Shown one piece after another: positions 1-5,850 of a DNA stretch of 7,507 nucleotides. The first letter of the stretch is position 1, and every line of letters begins with the position of its first letter. The position numbers and the translations under genes were made by a program. The DNA is taken from assembly GCA_020426425.1 (NCBI GenBank), contig JAGQQB010000177.1, positions 1 through 7,507 of the forward strand, given 5' to 3'. The stretch comes from Planctomycetaceae bacterium. GTDB taxonomy: Bacteria; Planctomycetota; Planctomycetia; Planctomycetales; Planctomycetaceae. Below the pieces are notes generated by a model. The model had not been told where the DNA came from and did no database searches. It worked only from the letters and a program-made list of their open reading frames with translations.

Positions 1-323
1 CGCGCCGGTATCTGCACAAGGTGCTGCAGGATCTGGTCCATGGCGAACTCGTTCAATCCCGACCGGGACCTGGGGGCGGTTACTCGCTGCTGGTGGAGGC
101 AGATGCGATCACGCTGCTGGATGTCGTGAACTGCGTGGCTCCACTGGAACGAATTCGGCACTGCCCTCTCGGATTGCCATCGCACACGAAACTGTGCCCA
201 CTGCACCGTGAACTCGACCGGGCTTACGCCGCAACGGAGTCGGCCTTCGCCCGGGTCACGATCGGTGAACTGCTGCGCTCTGGCGGCGATGTCGTCCCCT
301 TGTGCGATGTGACCACCAGCTGA
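1..323 (+). CDS. Rrf2-family transcriptional regulator, C-terminal part (5' end outside window)
   Basis: The gene is open from the left edge, in the frame whose first full codon is at base 3, and ends with TGA at 321-323. The visible part (106 residues) begins in the winged helix: RRYLHKVLQDL, then GELVQSRPGPGGGYSL, which is the wing signature of Rrf2 proteins, then an ITLLDVV segment. Three cysteines follow (visible residues 44, 54 and 65, in NC, HCPLG and LCPLH), with a fourth near the end. Rrf2 proteins such as IscR and NsrR bind an Fe-S cluster through three cysteines in this region and sense iron-sulfur status, NO or redox state. The spacing here (x9, x10) is wider than in IscR/NsrR, so cluster binding is an inference. 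The gene lies 56 bases before a haem-protein gene on the same strand and may regulate it. The N-terminal recognition helix is not visible. The family call is firm; the ligand is unknown. Confidence 0.85.
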   Translation, partial: RRYLHKVLQDLVHGELVQSRPGPGGGYSLLVEADAITLLDVVNCVAPLERIRHCPLGLPSHTKLCPLHRELDRAYAATESAFARVTIGELLRSGGDVVPLCDVTTS

Positions 324-379
324 GCTCTGACCCTCTGCGATCTTTCCCACCTCACGTTTCCCGCCCACTGGACCGACCG

Positions 380-1093
380 ATGAACCGAAAACACCTGAGT
401 GCGCTGACACTCGTCATGCTGCTGGGATTCTCCTGGACACTGGCCGACGATTCTCGTCAGGCGACAGAAGCGGAGCAACAGCCAGCAGCGTCTGCCGCCG
501 ATTCCGTCACCGAACCCAGCGTCGGCGCGACGCCTGAAGCAGACAGCACTGAGGCTGCCGACGCGGAGCCGGCGAATGAAGGGGAGATCCAGCGTGTCTC
601 GCTGGAGGTCGCGCGCGACCGAGCGAGTTTGATGCACGACATCTATCTGGCGACGCTCGATGCGATTCACCATCGCTACTTTCATGGAGACCGGGCGGTG
701 ATTCCAGCGCGGGCGATGGAAGATGTTTTCAAGGAACTCAAACGCCAGCACCACTTCGAGTCCCGCTGGATCGGGGCCAGTTTTACGGCGATGAGCATTG
801 ATCATGAACCAAAGACGGAGTTTGAGAAGGACTCCTCGCGACAGTTGGCCAAAGGGACCGAGTTCGTCGAAACGATTGAAGACGGCTACTACCGTCGCGC
901 TGGAAGCGTCCCGTTCACAGGGGGCTGCATCAGTTGTCACTCGGGTCTGTTCGCCGCCACCTCGACCCGGCCCAAGTTCGCCGGACTCGTAATCAGTATT
1001 CCGGTGACCCCTGATGCCATGCTGCCGCCACAGGCGCCAACCGTGGATTCGACGAGTGAAGCGAACCAGTCCTCCGAGGCGGAAGCAGAGTAA
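380..1093 (+). CDS. Exported single-haem c-type protein, Tll0287-like/DUF3365 (paralogue A)
   Basis: A 237-residue protein. I chose ATG 380 rather than the in-frame ATG 302, because 302 lies inside the regulator gene and only the 380 start begins with a clean signal peptide (MNRKHLSALTLVMLL..., predicted cleavage after A22). No strong ribosome site is seen. Residues about 23-73 form an Ala/Glu/Asp-rich, probably disordered linker. The domain follows: HHRY at 97-100, DHEPKTEFE at 141-149, YYRRAG, and the haem-attachment motif CISCH at 183-187, then a hydrophobic strand (GLVISIPV). The C-terminal tail is acidic. Tll0287-like domains have a PAS-like fold holding a covalent haem c and are thought to act in redox or gas sensing, or as small electron carriers. 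The mature protein has no cysteine besides the CxxCH pair, so a distal ligand would have to be another residue; His97 or His98 is a candidate by inference. It is related to the next gene. No output domain is present. Confidence 0.85.
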   Translation: MNRKHLSALTLVMLLGFSWTLADDSRQATEAEQQPAASAADSVTEPSVGATPEADSTEAADAEPANEGEIQRVSLEVARDRASLMHDIYLATLDAIHHRYFHGDRAVIPARAMEDVFKELKRQHHFESRWIGASFTAMSIDHEPKTEFEKDSSRQLAKGTEFVETIEDGYYRRAGSVPFTGGCISCHSGLFAATSTRPKFAGLVISIPVTPDAMLPPQAPTVDSTSEANQSSEAEAE

Positions 1094-1152
1094 CGTCAGA
1101 CGCTCACCAGGCCGCGACCGCGCGACCGATCTCCAAGAAGACGAGAAACACC

Positions 1153-1719
1153 ATGGACGTTAGCCGAACAGGATGCTTCAGCGGACTCTGCACCAGTGTT
1201 GTTGCGTTGGTACTGGGAGCAAGTGGTCTCTTGCTCGCCGATGAGCCATCGACGAGCAATGCCGAGTCCAATAACCCAGTGACCTTGACCGTGGCTGAAG
1301 CGCGACGGCAGGCGGAAGTCTTGCACTCGGCGATGCATGCGGCGGTGCAGCTGACGCATCATCGCTACTACAAGGAAGACGAAGGTCTGCCGATTCCCGC
1401 CGTGGTTGTTGAAGAGATGTTTCGCGAAATCGCTGCGGAGCAGCAGGTGGAACTTCGCTGGCTGGCAGTCGAAGGTCAGGCGATGAACACGGATCACAAA
1501 GCCAAGACCGAGTTCGAACATGCGGCGGTCAAGGCACTCAAGGACGGAAAGGGGAATCATGAAGAAGTCAGCGGCGATCTCTACCGCCGCGCCGGGGCGA
1601 TTACGTTGCGGAATGAATGTCTGAAGTGCCATGTCCCAGACCGCAAGTCGACTGAAAACCGCACGGCGGGGTTGATCATCACCATTCCTTTGAAGCGCAA
1701 GGCAGTTGCTGTCGAATAG
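1153..1719 (+). CDS. Exported single-haem c-type protein, Tll0287-like/DUF3365 (paralogue B)
   Basis: A 188-residue protein with a signal peptide (hydrophobic core about 12-28, cleavage probably after A29), giving a periplasmic or envelope-side product. ATG 1153 is preceded by purine-rich AAGAAG and GAG but no strong Shine-Dalgarno site. The domain has the same landmarks as the preceding gene: HHRY at 69-72, DHKAKTEFE at 114-122, LYRRAG, CLKCH haem c motif at 156-160, and GLIITIP near the end. It lacks the long acidic linker of paralogue A and is close to the minimal DUF3365 domain. The two cysteines at 8 and 13 lie in the signal peptide; the mature chain has only the CxxCH pair. It lies 59 bases after paralogue A, likely in the same transcript. 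Conservation of the motifs despite low overall identity points to an old duplication with both copies maintained. The role, sensor or electron carrier, cannot be told from sequence. Confidence 0.88.
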   Translation: MDVSRTGCFSGLCTSVVALVLGASGLLLADEPSTSNAESNNPVTLTVAEARRQAEVLHSAMHAAVQLTHHRYYKEDEGLPIPAVVVEEMFREIAAEQQVELRWLAVEGQAMNTDHKAKTEFEHAAVKALKDGKGNHEEVSGDLYRRAGAITLRNECLKCHVPDRKSTENRTAGLIITIPLKRKAVAVE

Positions 1720-1742
1720 CCGCGACGGCCTCGGACGAGTCT

Positions 1743-1796
1743 CGACCGCAATTTGGCGGTGATGCAAGATCGTGTTCAGCACGAGGCTTGCGGTCG
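1743..1796 (+). terminator. Stem-loop after the haem gene, possible terminator
   Basis: A perfect 9-base inverted repeat, CGACCGCAA (1743-1751) and TTGCGGTCG (1788-1796), encloses a second possible hairpin. In that one GCAAG (1764-1768) pairs with CTTGC (1787-1791) and CGTG (1771-1774) pairs with CACG (1780-1783) around a TTCAG loop. The two outer stems compete for the same bases. The structure begins 24 bases after the stop codon of the haem gene, a plausible place for transcript termination or 3'-end protection. There is no T tract, so it is not a classical intrinsic terminator. Confidence 0.3.
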
Positions 1797-1806
1797 CGAT
1801 TGCGGT

Positions 1807-1860
1807 CCTTCTCCCCCGAGAGAAACGTTGCCATACCTGCGGCGGCATGCGGGGGAGAGG
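1807..1860. repeat. Inverted repeat with C5/G5 core
   Basis: CCTTCTCCCCC at 1807-1817 is complementary to GGGGGAGAGG at 1851-1860, with one bulged T and a loop of 33 bases. It lies in non-coding sequence. Pyrimidine/purine stems of this sort (CTCTCCCC...GGGGAGAG) are, to my knowledge, frequent between genes in high-GC bacteria, including planctomycetes. Whether this one is dispersed in the genome cannot be seen from one window. Confidence 0.5.
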
Positions 1861-1933
1861 GTGAACCTCGGGCCTGTGCGACGAGCGGCGCCTCGGTGCG
1901 TGACTTGGGCCGCAGGCTTCGAATCGAGGAGTC

Positions 1934-1960
1934 TGACAAGATGAACAGGATCGACAGGAT
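1934..1960. repeat. Three 9-bp tandem units, NNACARGAT
   Basis: Three consecutive 9-base units are present: TGACAAGAT (1934-1942), GAACAGGAT (1943-1951) and CGACAGGAT (1952-1960). They share the core ACARGAT. The array is in the non-coding stretch between the haem gene and the beta-propeller gene. Similar ACAGGAT-type arrays occur between genes in several bacterial phyla, from general knowledge; the function is unknown. Confidence 0.55.
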
Positions 1961-2007
1961 GGTCCATGTGCCGTCCTTTGAAGATGTGAGATCCCGCATG
2001 TCTGGCA

Positions 2008-2099
2008 CCGGAAATGGGTCTCACGCGAAGGCGCGATAGCGCAAAGGTTGATGGGGCGTCCATCGCAATCTCCGCGCCTTCGCGTGAGACTCATTCCGG
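2008..2099. repeat. Long near-perfect inverted repeat containing an 8-bp tandem array
   Basis: The left arm (2008-2035) and right arm (2073-2099) are complementary over about 27 bases with one mismatch and one extra base. The inner 18 bases, GTCTCACGCGAAGGCGCG (2018-2035) and their complement (2073-2090), match perfectly. The 37-base loop contains a second small hairpin, GATGG (2050-2054) with CCATC (2060-2064). Within the left arm and loop are three 8-base units: GCGAAGGC (2025-2032), GCGATAGC (2033-2040) and GCAAAGGT (2041-2048). The element would form a strong cruciform or RNA hairpin. It resembles the dispersed intergenic GCRAAGRC-type repeats of many bacteria. There is no transposase and no clear target-site duplication. 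Confidence 0.75.
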
Positions 2100-2217
2100 C
2101 AAGACCGCCCAACCGTAAATCGCTACCAGGCTCCCAGACATCCCCCCCCACTCTTGAGATGCACGCACGCCGAATGGTACTTGGGTGATGCATCGGGTGA
2201 GTTGCGGCATCGGCATG

Positions 2218-2226
2218 TGGTATGCT
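2218..2226 (+). promoter_or_regulatory. Possible extended -10 promoter before the beta-propeller gene
   Basis: TGGTATGCT fits an extended -10 element (TGN followed by TATGCT, two mismatches to TATAAT). It lies about 110 bases before the chosen start at 2338 and after the repeat region. No good -35 hexamer is seen 16-18 bases upstream, as is common for extended -10 promoters. A short palindrome, TCAGC-CCGT-GCTGA (2248-2261), sits just downstream and could be an operator or leader hairpin. This is weak, pattern-only evidence. Confidence 0.25.
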
Positions 2227-2323
2227 TACGCTGGTGCCAATCAACGTTCAGCCCGTGCTGACCGATCTTGTGTACCACAGTTGTAGTGCAGGATGCTCCC
2301 GGACTTCCTCCGCTGTTTCAACC

Positions 2324-2327
2324 GAGG
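2324..2327 (+). promoter_or_regulatory. Ribosome binding site deciding the start at 2338
   Basis: GAGG lies 10 bases before ATG 2338. The alternative in-frame ATG at 2293 has no usable site and would put 15 unneeded residues ahead of the signal peptide. Confidence 0.5.
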
Positions 2328-2337
2328 TCAGAATGCA

Positions 2338-3708
2338 ATGACTCTTCGCGTCGCTGGTTGCCAATCGGGTCTGTTGCTTTTCTCGATTCTCTTCTGCACG
2401 TCCTGCACCGCGCAGGTGGGTGACACCGAGTCGAATGTATCCGAAGCGAATCCATCGAGAGTTGTCGTCATTCCGCAAACAACCGCGACGGCGGCGCCCA
2501 CGACGGACTGGTCACGATTTCGTGGACCTGCTGGCGATGGCAGCAGTTCCGCTGTCGGTCTGCCGGCGGATTGGGACAGTTCGACCGCCGGACAGGGGAA
2601 CCTGATCTGGAAGACGCCACTCGCCGGAGCCGGAGCGTCGAGTCCAATTGTCTGGCAGGATCACATCTACTTGACGAGCTACACCGGCTACTTCGTCCCC
2701 GGCGAGCCAATGGGGTCGCTCGATGATCTCAAGCGACATGTCCTCTGTTTTGATCGAACCTCCGGTGAGCTGCTGTGGGATCGCGAGTTCGCGGCGAAGT
2801 TGCCCGAGGAAGAGCGCATTCGTGACCATGGGTATGCGGCGAATACGCCGGTCGCTGATGCGGATGGCCTGTACGTCTTTCTCGGGAAGTCGGGCGTGGT
2901 CGCCTTGACGCATTCGGGCGAAGACCGCTGGCAGGCGGACGTTGGCTCCGGCACGAATGGCTGGGGGACAGCGGCATCGCCGGTGCTGTATGACGATCTG
3001 GTCCTGGTGAACGCCAGTGTGGAGAGTGAATCGCTCGTTGCGCTCGATCAAAAGTCGGGTGAAGAGCGGTGGCGTGTTGGCGGAATGAAAGAGTCGTGGA
3101 ACACGCCGCAACTTGTCCGATCACCTGGCGGAGACGACGAACTGGTCATGGCCATCTTCGGTAAGGTACTCGGACTCGCGCCGGCGACTGGAAAACAACT
3201 CTGGTCGTGCAATACCGACATCACCTGGTACATGGTTCCCAGCATCGTCGCTGGTGACGGAGTTGCCTATTCGCTGGGCGGTCGTTCAGGTGTGGCCGGA
3301 CTAGCGGTGAAGACCGGCGGGCAAGGCGATGTCACCGCGTCGCGACGTTTGTGGACCAGCAACAAGGGATCAAATGTTCCGTCGCCCGTGTATCAAGACG
3401 GCCACCTGTACTGGACGCACGATAAACTTGGAATTGCCTACTGCGCGAAAGCAGAGTCGGGCGAACTGGCATACGAGGAACGTCTGAATCGTTGTGGCGA
3501 TGTGTACGCCTCGGCACTGCTCGCAGATGGCAAGGTGTACTACATCAATCGCGAAGGCCGTGTCTTCGTCGTCGCGGCGAAACCGGAATTTGAACTTCTT
3601 GCGACGAATGAGATGCGTGACGGCGGGCAGTTCAACGCGAGTCCGGCGGTGGACGGCCAGCGACTGTTGATTCGCTCGGACAAGTTTCTGTACTGCATCG
3701 GAAAGTGA
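2338..3708 (+). CDS. Exported PQQ-like (BamB-like) beta-propeller repeat protein
   Basis: A 456-residue protein counted from ATG 2338, which has GAGG upstream and places the signal peptide (GLLLFSILFC core, residues 11-20) at the N-terminus; ATG 2293 is a longer alternative. C20 and C23 lie at the end of the hydrophobic core, but neither fits a good lipobox, so ordinary cleavage near A25 is more likely than lipidation. A Thr/Ala-rich linker leads to DWSRFRGPAGDG (about 57-68), the usual opening of planctomycete PQQ-like proteins. About seven or eight blades follow, each with a hydrophobic strand, a G-x-L/V-x-ALD-like strand and a closing W: for example LCFDRTSGELLWD, LVALDQKSGEERW, VLGLAPATGKQLW and RVFVVAAKPEF. 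These folds serve as PQQ enzymes, BamB scaffolds or binding platforms. I see no quinoprotein dehydrogenase signature, so a scaffold or binding role is likelier. The stop codon overlaps the start of the SGNH hydrolase gene, implying joint expression. Confidence 0.88.
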   Translation: MTLRVAGCQSGLLLFSILFCTSCTAQVGDTESNVSEANPSRVVVIPQTTATAAPTTDWSRFRGPAGDGSSSAVGLPADWDSSTAGQGNLIWKTPLAGAGASSPIVWQDHIYLTSYTGYFVPGEPMGSLDDLKRHVLCFDRTSGELLWDREFAAKLPEEERIRDHGYAANTPVADADGLYVFLGKSGVVALTHSGEDRWQADVGSGTNGWGTAASPVLYDDLVLVNASVESESLVALDQKSGEERWRVGGMKESWNTPQLVRSPGGDDELVMAIFGKVLGLAPATGKQLWSCNTDITWYMVPSIVAGDGVAYSLGGRSGVAGLAVKTGGQGDVTASRRLWTSNKGSNVPSPVYQDGHLYWTHDKLGIAYCAKAESGELAYEERLNRCGDVYASALLADGKVYYINREGRVFVVAAKPEFELLATNEMRDGGQFNASPAVDGQRLLIRSDKFLYCIGK

Positions 3709-4418
3709 GCCTGCTCGTGCGCGTGATGACTCAGATGCTGGGTGTGTTGGTCCTCATAAGTGCGATCGCGCCCTGTGCTGCGCAGTCGCCGGTAGCGGAA
3801 ACCGCCACCGAGACCGCCCAGCGCCTCCCCAAGGTGGTCCTGGTCGGCGACTCGATTCGCCTCAGCTACACCGACGAGGTGCGCGAACTGCTGAAGGGCG
3901 AGGTCGAGCTCGTCAGTCCCGCAGCGAATGGCGGTGACAGTGCGAACGTGCTCAGACATCTTCAGCGATGGGTCATCGAACAGCAGCCTGATCTGGTGCA
4001 TCTCAACTGCGGGATTCACGACACCAAGAAGTTTCACGCAACAGGCGAGCATCAGGTGTCGCCTGAGCAGTACGCGAACAATCTGCGTCAAATCGTCAAG
4101 ATGATTCGTGAAGAGACGGACGCTCAGGTGGTGTTCGCGACGTCAACACCGATCCTGGATGAGCGCGCTGCCCAGGTCAGGAAAGAGCGAGACTACGCGC
4201 TGCTCAATGCCAGCATCCAGCAGTACAACCAGATTGCGGTCGACGTGATGCGCGAGCTCAAGGTACCGGTGAACGATCTGCACCGGCTGCTGGCCGTTCC
4301 GCCAGAAGGAATACAGCTGCCCGAATTGATCGTCACCGATGGGGTACATCTCACCGCAGCTGGTCAACAACTGCTGGCGGAACAGGTGGCCCGCGTGGTT
4401 CGCGAGCAGCTCAAGTGA
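3705..4418 (+). CDS. Exported SGNH/GDSL-type hydrolase
   Basis: A 237-residue protein. GTG 3705 overlaps the upstream stop codon as GTGA, a typical coupled arrangement; ATG 3726 (residue 8) is a reasonable alternative, and both leave a signal peptide (LGVLVLISAIAPCAA). The SGNH blocks are in order. Block I is VLVGDSIR with the nucleophile Ser50. NGGDSANVL supplies the block II glycine. LNCGIHD (Asn101-Asp106) is a block III variant, where GxND is usual. Block V is DGVHLT, with Asp212 and His215 completing the triad. The length fits a single SGNH domain. Family members hydrolyse esters on carbohydrates, lipids or acylated polysaccharides; the substrate here cannot be predicted. In planctomycetes such enzymes often accompany sulfatases and polysaccharide genes, but none is visible here. 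Its partner is the beta-propeller gene. The gene ends 28 bases from the convergent DUF1501 gene. Confidence 0.9.
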   Translation: MSLLVRVMTQMLGVLVLISAIAPCAAQSPVAETATETAQRLPKVVLVGDSIRLSYTDEVRELLKGEVELVSPAANGGDSANVLRHLQRWVIEQQPDLVHLNCGIHDTKKFHATGEHQVSPEQYANNLRQIVKMIREETDAQVVFATSTPILDERAAQVRKERDYALLNASIQQYNQIAVDVMRELKVPVNDLHRLLAVPPEGIQLPELIVTDGVHLTAAGQQLLAEQVARVVREQLK

Positions 4419-4446
4419 GCCGATGACCTGGCGCACGCAGCGATTG

Positions 4447-5826
4447 CTACAAGAACGGAATTGGCTCCGGCTGCAGTGCCTGAATCACTTCGTTTGGGAC
4501 ACCGGACTGCAGTCTCAACTCGGCCGGATCAAGCAGCGTGCCGAGTACCGTGGAGATCAAATTGGGAATCCGGATCGGCGTTGAGTTTGGTTCCCCTGCA
4601 TCCCGGGTCGATTGTCCGATCACCTGACCCATCGGCAGCCCACCGCCGGAAAGCAGCAGCGGCGCGAGACCGCCCCAGTGATCGCGGCCACCTCGGGCAT
4701 TGATCTTGGGCGTGCGACCCATCTCACCGCAGCAGACCAGCAGGATGTCGTCGTCCAGTCCACGGTCATGGACATCTTCGATAAACGTTGAGATGGCATG
4801 ATCGAACGGCACGCCCATGTACCGCATGCCTTCCTCGACCCCAGCGTTGTTCGCATCGGAGTGCATGTCCCACACGAAGTTGGTGGTCACGGTAACGAAG
4901 CCGCAACCACGCTCGCACAACCTTCGGGCCAGCAGCATCAGCTTGCCCAGCGTCTTGGCATTGTCGACGTAGCGTTCGTAGTTGTTCCATTTGCGGTTGA
5001 TCTGCTCCGGACGCACCAGCGGGGCGGTGTCGTAGCGCGCGACGGTTTGTGGATCTTCCTGCGACAGGTCGAACGCTTCGGCCGTGCCACCAAGCATCGT
5101 GTCGTACGCTTGCTGCCGAATGCCGTCGAGTCCCTCCCAGCGGCCGTGTGCGTCCATCTCGCGACGCACGCGGTCGAGTTCGAGTAGCAGCGACCGACGA
5201 TCATCGAGTCGCGCGGCTTCGATGTTGAGTTTGAGGTTATCCTTGGCTTCACCGCCGCCGCTGGGGGCAAACGGAGCGTAGCTCGATCCAAGCGGGCCGG
5301 TCGCTTCAAAGTCACCGAAGTTCTTGAAGGCCGGCATCGTCGACTCGTCGACCGCTTGCGGATACAGCGCGACGGTCGATGGCATCCCACTCGGACGATT
5401 CGCGCCAGCCACTCGGGCGTACAGCGCACTGATGTTCGCATTCGAGGAGGCCTTGCCAACGATGGGCTTGATGTCGTGATTGCCATCGCCGGTCTGGAAG
5501 GAGCGCACGATCGACAGTTTGTCTGTCAGGCTGGCAAGCCTGGGAAACGTGCCGCCGAAGGTGATGCCTGGCAGCTTGGTGCTGACTTCGCCGGTCGCAC
5601 TGGCGATGCCAACCGGGGCTTCCATTTTGGGGTCGAATGTCTCGGTCTGACTCGGTCCGCCATGCATGAACACAAAGACGACCGACTTGGGATGCACCAG
5701 CGAACTGCCGAGCGCCTGCCGCGCCTGCAGCAGTTGTGGCAGTGCCAGTCCGCCCAGGGCGAGTTGGCCTACGCGGAGAAACTCGCGTCGCGATCCCTGC
5801 TGACGGGGTGATTGAAAGCTCAGCAT
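4447..5826 (-). CDS. DUF1501 protein, Tat-exported
   Basis: A 459-residue protein. ATG at 5826 is chosen because GAGG (5836-5833) lies 6 bases upstream; GTG 5838 would overlap that site. The N-terminus carries a twin-arginine signal, SRREFLR (residues 12-18), followed by a hydrophobic stretch, so the protein is predicted to be exported folded. The DUF1501 domain starts near residue 47 with SVVFVFMHGGPSQTETFDPK (48-67). It includes GDGNHDIKPIVGKAS, WDMHSDANN and, near the end, CCGEMGRTPKIN with GGRDHWGG (about 365-386). DUF1501 belongs to the alkaline phosphatase/sulfatase-like fold. The retained Asp and His residues suggest metal or substrate binding, but no activity is established to my knowledge. 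Planctomycete genomes carry many copies, usually next to a DUF1549/DUF1553 gene. Here it is last in a leftward cluster whose first visible member is a DUF1553 tail. It starts 24 bases after the preceding gene. Family length is normal. Confidence 0.93.
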   Translation of the reverse strand: MLSFQSPRQQGSRREFLRVGQLALGGLALPQLLQARQALGSSLVHPKSVVFVFMHGGPSQTETFDPKMEAPVGIASATGEVSTKLPGITFGGTFPRLASLTDKLSIVRSFQTGDGNHDIKPIVGKASSNANISALYARVAGANRPSGMPSTVALYPQAVDESTMPAFKNFGDFEATGPLGSSYAPFAPSGGGEAKDNLKLNIEAARLDDRRSLLLELDRVRREMDAHGRWEGLDGIRQQAYDTMLGGTAEAFDLSQEDPQTVARYDTAPLVRPEQINRKWNNYERYVDNAKTLGKLMLLARRLCERGCGFVTVTTNFVWDMHSDANNAGVEEGMRYMGVPFDHAISTFIEDVHDRGLDDDILLVCCGEMGRTPKINARGGRDHWGGLAPLLLSGGGLPMGQVIGQSTRDAGEPNSTPIRIPNLISTVLGTLLDPAELRLQSGVPNEVIQALQPEPIPFL

Positions 5827-5850
5827 TGGAGACCTCACGAAATCGGTGAA

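Larger units (their letters stand above)
1720..2337. other. Repeat-rich intergenic region without a convincing gene
   Basis: This stretch of about 0.6 kb lies between the second haem gene and the beta-propeller gene. Reading frames that cross it on both strands give Arg/Ser/Cys/His-rich translations that match no family I recognise and have no ribosome site. It holds the stem-loops and tandem arrays listed separately, and towards its right end a possible promoter. A structured RNA cannot be excluded, but no known class is recognisable. Confidence 0.6.

Noticed and set aside
302..379. Upstream in-frame start for haem gene A
   Set aside because: It would overlap the regulator gene and put 26 polar and basic residues before the signal peptide.
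224..940. A 238-codon minus-strand frame over the regulator and haem gene A
   Set aside because: It is antisense to two genes supported by family motifs; its own translation has none.
2008..2099. Insertion sequence or CRISPR repeat
   Set aside because: There is no transposase, no target-site duplication is evident, and there are no regularly spaced direct repeats with unique spacers.
1096..2244. A 382-codon open frame on the minus strand antisense to haem gene B and crossing the intergenic region
   Set aside because: Its translation is rich in Arg, Cys, His and Ser without a recognisable domain, it opposes a gene with a clear signal peptide and CxxCH motif, and it has no ribosome site. High GC explains the long open frame.
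4419..4446. Terminator between the convergent SGNH and DUF1501 genes
   Set aside because: The 28-base gap holds no stem-loop or T tract that I can see.
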